The notes beneath the pieces are model-generated. The model did not search any database. It saw nothing but the letters and a program-made list of their open reading frames with translations, and was not told the DNA's origin. This document shows positions 8,398-16,379 of a stretch of 64,000 bases of DNA, piece after piece. Position 1 is the stretch's first letter. Every line of letters begins with the position of its first letter. The position numbers and the translations under genes are program-made. This stretch comes from Sphingobacterium athyrii (lineage in GTDB: Bacteria > Bacteroidota > Bacteroidia > Sphingobacteriales > Sphingobacteriaceae), in contig NZ_QCXX01000005.1 in NCBI RefSeq assembly GCF_003071065.1, positions 400,198 through 464,197 on the forward strand, read 5' to 3'.

Positions 8398-9588
8398 TTA
8401 GGTATTAGACGGCGTTTCTTTAAATAGAGATAGCCTTCCGACCATGCCAAACATGAGTAGGCCAAAGCAGGCGAAAACACCATAGGAATAGCGCAAACTA
8501 AATGCTTCTGCGATATAGCCGATCAGTGGCGGCCCCATTAAAAACCCGAGATAGCTAATGCTGGAAACCATGGCCAATGCCACGCCCGATGGTACATTTT
8601 TATTTTGACCGGCGATACTATAGATAGACGGTACATTACAGGCGACACCAATACCCACAAGCATAAAAGCAAGCGTGCATATAATAAACTGAGGAAAAAT
8701 GACCGAGGTCATCATGCCTACGAACATCAGGAGTCCGCTATATTGTAAGGTTCTTTTACGTCCCAGCTTACGGATCACGGCGTCGCCCACAAAACGGCCC
8801 GTTGCCATCATGATCATAAAAGAAGCATAGCCTACAACAACGAGTTTTTCGGGTGCATGAACGATTTCCTTAAAGTATACCCCGCTCCAGTCAAACATGG
8901 CGCCCTCGGTTGCCATGCTGAAAAAACCGATGATGCCCAGTTGTAAAAGACTTCCCTCAGGTCTGGAAAAAAAGCTTCGCCGTTCTTTCTGTGGTGATTT
9001 TCCCGGAACCAGATAGCGTTGATTGATGAATGTATTGCCGATGACCAAGGCCAATATGATCAAAAAATGTGATAAGGTATCCAGGCCGAGGTTCATGGTG
9101 AGCAGCCCGACCAATGCGCCTGTAAATCCGGCGATGCTCCAAGCGCCGTGGAAAGAAGTCATAATTGACTTTTTATAGATCTGTTCGGTAGCTACCCCCT
9201 GGGTATTGACCGAGATATTGCACATATTTCCCGTTACGCCAAAAAGAAAGAGAATAGCTCCCAGTTGCCAGGCATTTTGAGCAAAGGCGATGGAGCATAA
9301 GACCAATGCATAAGCAATCGGTACGATACGCAGCACTTTGGCGCTCCCATATTTGGTGACCAATTTACCCGAAAGGGCCATTGTGACCAGCTGTCCTATG
9401 GGAAGCATCAATAAAATGGTTCCCAGCTGCCCTTCGCTCAGATGAAGACGCTCCTTGATGACCGGAATACGGCTTGCCCAGGAGGCGAAAGCAATACCCT
9501 GACAAAAAAAGAAAAGAGATACTGCAATCCGAATGCGATTGCGTTTATTATAAAGATCTTCCTCTGAGAGAGTTAGCATAGTGTCCAT
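8398..9588 (-). CDS. Major facilitator superfamily transporter
   Basis: This 396-aa inner-membrane protein has 12 predicted spans. The first half starts with an FFFCQGIAFASWASRIPVIKE segment and a loop 2-3 motif (GKLVTKYGSAKVLR); a matching loop between helices 8 and 9 reads GRFVGDAVIRKLGRKR. The overall pattern resembles the YbjJ-type MFS group, which is poorly characterised. The substrate cannot be told. It is monocistronic. On the minus strand TAACTTTG at 9608-9615 forms a -7 box 20 bases upstream of the ATG, giving a leader of about 13 nt. Confidence 0.88.
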   Translation of the reverse strand: MDTMLTLSEEDLYNKRNRIRIAVSLFFFCQGIAFASWASRIPVIKERLHLSEGQLGTILLMLPIGQLVTMALSGKLVTKYGSAKVLRIVPIAYALVLCSIAFAQNAWQLGAILFLFGVTGNMCNISVNTQGVATEQIYKKSIMTSFHGAWSIAGFTGALVGLLTMNLGLDTLSHFLIILALVIGNTFINQRYLVPGKSPQKERRSFFSRPEGSLLQLGIIGFFSMATEGAMFDWSGVYFKEIVHAPEKLVVVGYASFMIMMATGRFVGDAVIRKLGRKRTLQYSGLLMFVGMMTSVIFPQFIICTLAFMLVGIGVACNVPSIYSIAGQNKNVPSGVALAMVSSISYLGFLMGPPLIGYIAEAFSLRYSYGVFACFGLLMFGMVGRLSLFKETPSNT

Positions 9589-10088
9589 AGTTCCTGATTT
9601 GAGGGTGCAAAGTTACGGATAAGTATTTCATTTTACGACAGGATCAATAAAGAAATTTATTCACTCAGTCCCGAAGGAACATCATCGCTAAAGCTTGGCA
9701 AGAGTAGAACATGACAATAAAGACTGTTGAAAATTATATCTAAAGCAAGTGAAAATTATCTTCTTTAATTTTGCTTTATGGCAGCCAAGGTTGTGATAAT
9801 TATCTTCTTTCATGCGCTTGTGTAAATTTTACTATGTTAAACGCTTTATTATTAGATTGATACATATTCTATAATCAAACCCGATCCTACCCTATGCTAC
9901 TTGATCAAGTTGGCATAAGTTGAATTTACCAGCCTTTCTTTACTTTAAATATACGAAGTTGTTCAAACAAGACCTACTCATGTCAGGTTAAAATACAATC
10001 AAAATGTAAAATTCGCAATACGTCAATAGTTTTTCGATAACGTATCCTATTTTTGTTAAAGGCAAACAATTATTAGCCTCCTAGATAA
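9589..10088. other. Gene-free region between divergent MFS and protease genes
   Basis: This 500-bp AT-rich region holds divergent promoters: TAACTTTG on the minus strand (9608-9615) for the MFS gene and TATTTTTG (10048-10055) for the protease. A 13-base direct repeat AATTATCTTCTTT occurs at 9754-9766 and 9798-9810, 44 bases apart, and could be an operator. No ORF is supported. Confidence 0.6.
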
Positions 10089-13000
10089 ATGATAAAAAAA
10101 CTGCTTTTGAGTGCAGTTCTGGCCTACGGCGGAACTGCTTATGTCGTTGCGCAGCAACCGACATTTTTGTCTCATCCAACATTGACACCCGATGGGAAGG
10201 AGATGGTATTCAGCTATGAAGGAGATCTTTGGAAAGTAGCGAGCCAAGGAGGTGTTGCTGTCCGGCTTACGGGTATGGAGGGTAACGAAATCAACCCCCG
10301 AATCTCTCCGGACGGTAAATGGTTGGCATTCTCGGCCAATCAAAATGGGAATATGGATATTTATGTCATGCCTTTGGCTGGCGGAGATATCCGTCAGTTG
10401 ACAGCACATGATGCCTCGGATGAGGTGGACAGCTGGAGCTGGGACAGTAAATCACTCTATTTCACTTCCTCTCGTTATAATCGTATGGGGGCTTATCAGG
10501 TGTCTCTGGACGGTGGAACGGCAACACGCCTATTTCCGCATTTTTTCAACTATATCAGTGGTGTCGTTCCTACACCTTCGGGGGAGCTCCTGTTTAACGA
10601 TAGCTGGGAAGGATACAGTTCGGCAAACCGCAAACGCTATAAGGGAGCATTTAACCCAGATATCCGTTCCTATAATCCCAAAACAAAAGCCTTTCAGCAA
10701 TATACAGACTATGTTGGAAAAGATCTTTGGCCAACAACAGATCAAAAAGGAAACATATACTGTGTTTCGGATGAAAACAACGGCGAATACAACCTGTATC
10801 AGCTCAGCGGCAAGGCCAAAACAGCGCTAACAAGCTTTACAGAATCCATTAAACGTCCTTTTGTATCAGCAAATGGCGATAAAATCGCATTTGAAAAGGG
10901 GTATCAGCTTTATATTTATGATGTCGCCGGAAAAAAAACGGTACAGCCCAATATCGCATTAAACCGCAATCAGGTACTTGGCAAGCTGAAGGAATTCAAT
11001 ATCTCGGGCAATATCAGTGATTTTGACGTTTCGCCCGACGGAAAAAAGATAGCCTTTGTATCCAGAGGCGAGCTGTTTGTTTCCGATAGTGAAGGTAAAT
11101 TTGTGCGTCAAATGCCGGGCAAAGGGGAGCGTGTCATGGAAGTCAAATGGCTCAAGGACAGTAAAACCCTACTTTATAGTCAAACCTACCAGGGATATCA
11201 GAACTGGTTTTCCCGTACCGCAGATGGAAAAGGCGAGGTGAATCATCTGACCGAAGACCTTCGAAATAACCGCGATATTAGCTTTAACGCCGACCGAACG
11301 AAAGCGGTATACCTAAGCGGCCGCGATGAGGTACGAACATTGGATCTAGGGAGTCTAAAAAGCCAGACCGTGATTAAAGACGAAATCTGGGGCTTCCAGA
11401 ATTCTTCGCCCTCATTTTCGCCCGACGGTAATTATCTGTTATTTACGGCAATGCGCAATTTTGAACAGGACATCTTTGTCCATAACCTCAAGAGCGGGCA
11501 AACGACCAACCTGACCAATACCGGTGTCTCCGAGACCAACCCCTATTGGTCTCCGGATGGGAAGTATATTTATTTTGCGAGCAACAGAACCAAGCCTTCA
11601 TACCCTACGGGAATGCAAAACTCGAGCATCTTCCGTATGGCGCTGACCAATTTTGACCAACCGTATCGCAGTGCCAAGTTTGACGAATTATTTGCCCAGC
11701 CCGCAGTAAAAAAAGATTCGGTCGCAAATAAGCCGAAAGCGCCTAAAAAAGAAAACGACGCCAAGGATAAGAGTAACTCGAATGCAGATAAAAACAAGCC
11801 GGCAGCTCCCGGTTCAGAACCGAAGAAAACGGTCTTGGTACAGCTTGATCTTGAGGGCTTGCGGGATCGTATCGAACAGGTCAGTCCTGCATCCGGGACA
11901 CAGTACAGCCCTTTGGTGATCCAAAAAGCAGACAAGACTTATGTGTTCTATTCGTCTGACCATGAGGGCAAATTCAGCGCTTACCGTACCGTATATGAGC
12001 CATTCACGGCTCCTAAAACTGAAAAGGTAATCGAAGGTGGCATGGGACGGGTACAGGAATCGGCAGACAAGTACTTTGTGCTGCACCGAGGTACCATACA
12101 GAAATACAGTCTGGAGGGAAACAAGCTCGATGCGATAACCATGAGCTTTAAATTCAACCGAGACCTGGAGAAAGAATTTAACCAGATGTTTTATGAGACC
12201 TGGGCCAATCTGGAAGAGAACTTTTATGACAGTAATTTTCATGGGGTAGACTGGACGGCAACCAAAAAGAAATACGAAAAATATCTGCCCGGAATCAATG
12301 ACCGTAATGATCTGCGTATTCTCTTGAACGATATGTTGGGCGAGCTCAACTCATCACACTTGGGCTTTAGTTCCACGGGGGCTGAAGAACGTAAACCTTT
12401 TGGCTTCGTGACCAACGAGATCGGAGTGGAATATGATAGCGAAAACCCTTATAAGATCAGCCGCATTGTAGGCAATGGGCCGGCGGCAAAGAAAGAGGTG
12501 GATATTAAAGCGGGTGATGTGCTGGTCGCTGTCAATGGTGTTAAAATAAACACAACGGCAGATCGGGACAGTTATTTTACATGGCCATCAATGGAAGAGG
12601 AAGTGCAGCTGACGCTAAGCCGCAATGGCAAAGAGGTTCATACCAATGTGCGGCCGATTTCCAGTACAGTTTTTAGGGAATTGATTTACGATGAATGGAT
12701 CAAGGATAACCGCAGCCGTGTAGACAGATTGAGTGACAATAAGATTGCTTATTCACATATGAAGAATATGTCGGGCGGAGAATTGCAGCGTTTTCTTATC
12801 GATATGGCTGAGCAGGAAAATAACAAGCAAGGAATTATTTTGGACTTACGTTATAATACCGGTGGAAATGTGCACGATGAAGTATTGCGTTTTCTGTCGC
12901 AGCGGCCTTACCTACAGTGGCAGTATCGTGGTGGAAAACGAGCGCCACAAAGTAATTTTGCGCCCGCTGCCAAGCCGATTGTGCTGTTGATCAATGAACA

Positions 13001-13292
13001 GTCTCTGAGTGACGCAGAGATGACCGCGGCCGGATTCAAAGCCTTGAAACTGGGTAAAATCATTGGTAATGAAACTTACCGCTGGATCATCTTTACCTCA
13101 GGTAAGGGACTGGTCGACGGGTCTTTCTACCGCTTACCTTCCTGGGGTTGCTATACGCTGGACGGTCAGGATCTGGAGCAGACAGGTGTTGCACCTGATA
13201 TTTTTGTAAAAAATACAGTTCAGGACCGTATGGAAAATAAAGATCCGCAGCTGGAGCGGGCAGTGAAAGAAATCTTAGCCGATCTCAAGTAA
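10089..13292 (+). CDS. Tricorn-like S41 serine protease, exported
   Basis: This 1067-aa protein has an N-terminal signal peptide (cleavage near AQQ at residue 22). The first half holds WD40-like PD40 repeats forming beta-propellers, with repeated SPDGKW/SPDGKK-type motifs. A Lys/Pro/Asn-rich low-complexity linker follows at about 540-580. The second half has a tricorn core segment, a PDZ domain (about 780-860, KAGDVLVAVNGVKI) and the S41 catalytic domain. The likely nucleophile is Ser974 in QSLSDAE; the preceding ILDLRYNTGGN stretch is the family's substrate-binding strand. It should degrade peptides in the periplasm, probably as a large assembly. The length matches Bacteroidota tricorn homologues. 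It appears monocistronic. Confidence 0.92.
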   Translation: MIKKLLLSAVLAYGGTAYVVAQQPTFLSHPTLTPDGKEMVFSYEGDLWKVASQGGVAVRLTGMEGNEINPRISPDGKWLAFSANQNGNMDIYVMPLAGGDIRQLTAHDASDEVDSWSWDSKSLYFTSSRYNRMGAYQVSLDGGTATRLFPHFFNYISGVVPTPSGELLFNDSWEGYSSANRKRYKGAFNPDIRSYNPKTKAFQQYTDYVGKDLWPTTDQKGNIYCVSDENNGEYNLYQLSGKAKTALTSFTESIKRPFVSANGDKIAFEKGYQLYIYDVAGKKTVQPNIALNRNQVLGKLKEFNISGNISDFDVSPDGKKIAFVSRGELFVSDSEGKFVRQMPGKGERVMEVKWLKDSKTLLYSQTYQGYQNWFSRTADGKGEVNHLTEDLRNNRDISFNADRTKAVYLSGRDEVRTLDLGSLKSQTVIKDEIWGFQNSSPSFSPDGNYLLFTAMRNFEQDIFVHNLKSGQTTNLTNTGVSETNPYWSPDGKYIYFASNRTKPSYPTGMQNSSIFRMALTNFDQPYRSAKFDELFAQPAVKKDSVANKPKAPKKENDAKDKSNSNADKNKPAAPGSEPKKTVLVQLDLEGLRDRIEQVSPASGTQYSPLVIQKADKTYVFYSSDHEGKFSAYRTVYEPFTAPKTEKVIEGGMGRVQESADKYFVLHRGTIQKYSLEGNKLDAITMSFKFNRDLEKEFNQMFYETWANLEENFYDSNFHGVDWTATKKKYEKYLPGINDRNDLRILLNDMLGELNSSHLGFSSTGAEERKPFGFVTNEIGVEYDSENPYKISRIVGNGPAAKKEVDIKAGDVLVAVNGVKINTTADRDSYFTWPSMEEEVQLTLSRNGKEVHTNVRPISSTVFRELIYDEWIKDNRSRVDRLSDNKIAYSHMKNMSGGELQRFLIDMAEQENNKQGIILDLRYNTGGNVHDEVLRFLSQRPYLQWQYRGGKRAPQSNFAPAAKPIVLLINEQSLSDAEMTAAGFKALKLGKIIGNETYRWIIFTSGKGLVDGSFYRLPSWGCYTLDGQDLEQTGVAPDIFVKNTVQDRMENKDPQLERAVKEILADLK

Positions 13293-13458
13293 TATAGTAA
13301 CAATTATAAATGACTGCAAGCTGGAGGGAATACCCCTCCAGCTATAGCAAGATTAATTCCCCGACGGCCTCTTTACAACTATTTAAAATTATTTTATTCC
13401 GCTCTTGTGAAATTTTGATCTTTTGTGCATCCCTTCTCAAAACATAAAAGGAATAGAC

Positions 13459-14196
13459 ATGGAAAAGATCATATTACAAGTAAAAGAATCCTGCATAGCG
13501 GATTGGGGCAAAATGACAGCACAGGAACAAGGACGCTTTTGTGGCAAGTGCGAAAAGATAGTCGTTGATTTCTCGCAGATGAGTGATCAGGAAATCGTTG
13601 ATCAGATCAAAAAATCCAGTAAAGGGCTTTGCGGTCGTTTTTATGAAGATCAGCTGTTACGTGAATTGGATGCCAGTTTTTCCTTTGCAAAAAATCCGGT
13701 ATGGCTTAATAGGTGGAATGGTATTGCTGCCGGACTGATGCTAATCGGTTCATTGAGCTTACCTGCGGTACAGGCGCAAACCTTCACAACAGGAAAAGTG
13801 GCTGTGGTACAGACAAAAGATGTAGCAGCGACCGAATCTGTAGAAAAACTGACTATTCCAAGCCAACCTCTGAAAAGTGAACCTGCATTGTCAAATCAGG
13901 ATAGCATTAAGGTAAAGATCTCAGGAAAAATTGTATGTGCTTCTGGCGAGGGCAGCATGACGGGGACTGACGTGTCAATTGGAGATTACCATACGAAAGC
14001 TGGTGAAAATGGCAGCTTTGAGTTTTGGGTACCACAATCCCTATTTAGTAAAGATCAGGAACTACGTGCACAAATGATCGGGTATAAGACTGTTGTTGTT
14101 CGCTTAAAAAAGGGCAACAAGAAAGCTATAAATAAGCCTATTAAGATGGAGGTTAGACCAATGATTATGGGGCTTATTGCTACTTCAGATCGGTAG
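13459..14196 (+). CDS. CxxC-domain membrane protein with carboxypeptidase-regulatory-like domain
   Basis: The 245-residue product starts at the ATG at 13459, preceded by AAAGGA; an earlier in-frame TTG at 13423 is unlikely. Residues about 1-65 form a small cytoplasmic domain seen at the N-terminus of many Bacteroidota proteins: C..DW.KM...E.GRFCGKCEKIVVDFSQMSD.EI, with a CGKC pair that could bind metal or form a disulfide. One transmembrane helix follows (about 93-111, ending AVQAQ). The periplasmic C-terminal part (about 155-235) resembles a CarboxypepD_reg-like beta-sandwich (SGKIVCASGEG...GSFEFWVP). The architecture suggests a transmembrane sensor or anchor. Function is not known. It lies just upstream of tRNA-Lys and is probably monocistronic. 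Confidence 0.82.
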   Translation: MEKIILQVKESCIADWGKMTAQEQGRFCGKCEKIVVDFSQMSDQEIVDQIKKSSKGLCGRFYEDQLLRELDASFSFAKNPVWLNRWNGIAAGLMLIGSLSLPAVQAQTFTTGKVAVVQTKDVAATESVEKLTIPSQPLKSEPALSNQDSIKVKISGKIVCASGEGSMTGTDVSIGDYHTKAGENGSFEFWVPQSLFSKDQELRAQMIGYKTVVVRLKKGNKKAINKPIKMEVRPMIMGLIATSDR

Positions 14197-14493
14197 GGAC
14201 TAGGCCACATGAAGGTGCTCTATTTTTTGCTTGGCTGTAAGTGAGTAACGGTCGAAGCACCGAGATGACCAGCAGACTTTTTTGACAGTTTATAAGTGCA
14301 TATATGTCTAATCTGGACTTTGCCGACGAGGTTTTAATTGTTATCGCATGTGATATAATTTTGCGGGACCAATGGGTGAACGTACATTTAAGGCGATCGA
14401 AGCCATGGAACAAAAAATGGAAGACAAAGAATAAAAAATCTCCTTTTATACTTGACTTTCTCTCCGCTGAATCTTACATTTGATTTATCGAAT
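14197..14493. other. Spacer before tRNA-Lys
   Basis: No supported gene. A 20-codon frame (14372-14434) has coding-like composition but is preceded closely by a stop, so it is at best a gene remnant. Confidence 0.5.
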
Positions 14494-14566
14494 GACTTCG
14501 TAGCTCAGTTGGTAGAGCAACAGACTCTTAATCTGTGGGTCCTGAGTTCGAGCCTCAGCGGGGTCA
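14494..14566 (+). tRNA. tRNA-Lys (anticodon CTT), integration target
   Basis: A 73-nt cloverleaf: GACTTCG with CGGGGTC acceptor (two T-G wobbles), D arm GCTC/GAGC, anticodon stem CAGAC/... with loop CTCTTAA (CTT) and T arm CTGAG-TTCGAGC-CTCAG. Its 3' half from 14524 is repeated at 27394-27442. An integrative element therefore sits here, and the tRNA's 3' half is element-supplied but keeps the gene intact. Confidence 0.95.
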
Positions 14567-14572
14567 CTTTCA
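14524..14572 (+). repeat. Left attachment site (49-bp repeat)
   Basis: This is identical to 27394-27442. It spans the anticodon loop to six bases past the tRNA-Lys end and defines the recombination core. Confidence 0.88.
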
Positions 14573-14607
14573 AAAAAGCCGTTTTACAAATGTAGGATGG
14601 CTTTTTT
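14572..14607 (+). terminator. tRNA-Lys terminator supplied by the element
   Basis: AAAAAAGCC pairs with GGCTTTTTT. The same hairpin layout, with diverged loop sequence, occurs after the right repeat at 27444-27478. Confidence 0.8.
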
Positions 14608-14727
14608 GTGCCCTTATAATGCCTTTAAAGCGATTTTTTGCATTTATGCCATGCCGAGAAGTTATAAAATCTATTAATTACTTCTTTGTTCAAAGATACT
14701 AAAAAATGGTCATTTTAGGACCTTTTT

Positions 14728-14770
14728 GTCTCGCAAAGTGTCTCACTTTGTCTCACTTTTGTCTCGCAAA
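14728..14770 (+). promoter_or_regulatory. Putative integrase arm sites (left)
   Basis: Four GTCTC(G/A)C repeats begin at 14728, 14740, 14750 and 14761, spaced 10-12 bases apart, about one helical turn. The motif GTCTCACTTTTGTCTC is shared with the right end (27318-27333). Tyrosine integrases of this type often bind arm sites inside att regions; that role is inferred here. Two more related repeats (TGTTCTCGC) lie at 14904 and 14916. Confidence 0.6.
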
Positions 14771-15307
14771 ATAGTGAAAAATCAATATTGAACTTCTTTT
14801 GGTATACTTCAAGCTTCAAAATGTATAGACAAATCTATTGTTAGAACAGTAGTTTAAAAAATATTGTTAATTAACCTTGTTTTTTGAGCCTTAAACAGGC
14901 TTCTGTTCTCGCAACTGTTCTCGCTAATTTATATGATAAAACCTCCTTTCTTTTTGTATAAAGTTAAGAAGGTTTTTTATTTTTTTTAATTTTAACGAGT
15001 AGGGAACCAAATGCTCTCTAATTGAATAAGACAAGAAAGTTGTGAGAACCCAAAATTTTTAAGGGGTATAAAATATAGAAATGAGTTCTCAATAGTCCTC
15101 AAAAATAATATGGATGCGTAATCCATCGGGTAATATCCCCTATTCTATTAGAAAGTGTTTCGTCATCTAAATACCCTCTAAGATATTAAGCCAGTTCTTT
15201 TGCTCGGGATCCCAGAGTGTTGAGAGATTAGCAAGTATGACTCAATGACCCAGAAAAAATTAATCGCTATATTTATCGTGGTAAGAATTGAAAAAATAAA
15301 CCTAGTT

Positions 15308-15910
15308 ATGATATCATTTCACGAAATCAACCATCATTGGAATTACTTTTTAGCAATAGAAAAAGATTTAGAAAACTTATCTAGATATATCGAATTTTCT
15401 GAAAATAATCTTCAAACATATTCTATTGAGATTGCTCATATTTTATTATCATCTTCCTCGGAAGTAGATGTAATGCTTAAACAGTTTTGTAAGCTGATTG
15501 AACCAAGTTCCAACCCCAATAATATTAATGATTACAAGACCATAATATTGTCTTCAGGATCAGATATTGTGAATCAAAAAATTTCGATTAATAGATATGG
15601 ATTAGAATACAAACCATTTGAAAATTGGATAACTGATGGTGAAAACCCCGTTTGGTGGAAGAGTCATAATAACGTTAAGCATAACCGTAATAAATATTAT
15701 TATCAGGCTAATTTACAAAATGTTATTAATTCTGTTGGGGCTTTATTACTTGTAAATATTTATTTTTATGAAAAGCAATTCTCAGTAAACGATGGTAAAG
15801 AAAGTATTGGACTTTTAGAAACAACAAGTAAATTAAAACCGGAATCTTCATTTATAAAAATCCCTTCTGAATATTATTATAAATACTTAGTTGTAAGGAG
15901 CTCGAAATGA
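15308..15910 (+). CDS. Hypothetical helical protein, possibly HEPN-like
   Basis: This 200-aa protein (221 aa if the ATG at 15245 is used) is mostly helical and soluble. I prefer 15308 (MISFHEINHHWNYF), because the extra 21 upstream residues are hydrophobic and of poor composition. A conserved-looking block WWKSHNNVKHNRNKYYYQANLQNVINS lies about residues 125-151, followed by a hydrophobic helix. The WW..(Y/H)N.VKH.R pattern recalls uncharacterised HEPN-like families in which a His and an Arg sit close together on a helix, but the standard R-x4-6-H RNase motif is not seen. It is the first gene in the element and separated from the next by a structured 469-bp spacer. Function unknown. Confidence 0.6.
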   Translation: MISFHEINHHWNYFLAIEKDLENLSRYIEFSENNLQTYSIEIAHILLSSSSEVDVMLKQFCKLIEPSSNPNNINDYKTIILSSGSDIVNQKISINRYGLEYKPFENWITDGENPVWWKSHNNVKHNRNKYYYQANLQNVINSVGALLLVNIYFYEKQFSVNDGKESIGLLETTSKLKPESSFIKIPSEYYYKYLVVRSSK

Positions 15911-16379
15911 TTCTTCTGCTCGCCGTCCTGCGAGTTGAACGAAGGTCGTTGAAGAAAAGTGCGAAGCACGATTCAACGATATCTATGAAATAGACGAAGC
16001 TTCTTGGCGGTATTTTTGAAAAGAGGATTGTGACCTGGGCTTATCAAAAATAGTGACAAGAGCGAAGCCTGAGAGAACAGCAGGCGAGCCAAACTCTAAA
16101 AACGGTTGGATTTTGAATGTGCATGCAATGCTTATTCAAAAGACAAAAGAGTTTTTATGAAGTGGAGGGATTTATAAAACATTAAGTATGACAAACAGCG
16201 AAGCTATAAATATGAAATTTTATGAAATAAGGTTTCATATTTATGAAGTTTGGCGTATCTTAATGGCAGAAATTCCGAAACGGAATGCCATTTTACCAAT
16301 GTTTACAATTTGATAAAATATTATTTTAAACAGTTTTTTTGATAATATACTATCGAAAACAAAATGTTACTTTTGCAGA
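15911..16379. other. Structured gene-free segment upstream of methyltransferase
   Basis: No ORF is supported. Several inverted repeats are visible: CGTTGAA/TTCAACG enclosing GTGC-GAA-GCAC (15947-15978); a 12-bp stem ATAAATATGAAA/TTTCATATTTAT (16206-16217 and 16233-16244); AATGGCA..ATTCCG/CGGAATGCCATT (16262-16292). GCTCGCC (15918-15924) and GGCGAGC (16083-16089) could also pair over 160 nt. The right end has TACTTTTG (16368-16375), five bases from the methyltransferase ATG. It may encode a structured RNA or a transposon-derived end. Confidence 0.45.

Larger units (their letters stand above)
14567..15307. other. Left end of integrative element, gene-free
   Basis: This region contains the tRNA terminator, arm-like repeats, a terminator-like hairpin around 14937-14980 and an inverted-repeat block at 15013-15157 (GCTCTCTAATTGAATAAGAC against ATTCTATTAGAAAGTG) with AAAATTTTTAAGGGGTATA between. 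The block recurs to the right of the element at 27664-27801. No ORF is supported. Confidence 0.6.

Noticed and set aside
14180..14413. Minus-strand ORF of 77 codons before tRNA-Lys
   Set aside because: It overlaps the end of a real gene and has low-complexity, non-coding-like content.
16368..16375. Leaderless promoter of the methyltransferase (TACTTTTG, 5 bases before the ATG)
   Set aside because: The box is too close: the predicted start would fall inside the ATG, and no -33 element is at the right distance.
15911..16379. Retron or CRISPR-like array
   Set aside because: No reverse transcriptase is near and the repeats are inverted, not regular direct repeats with spacers.
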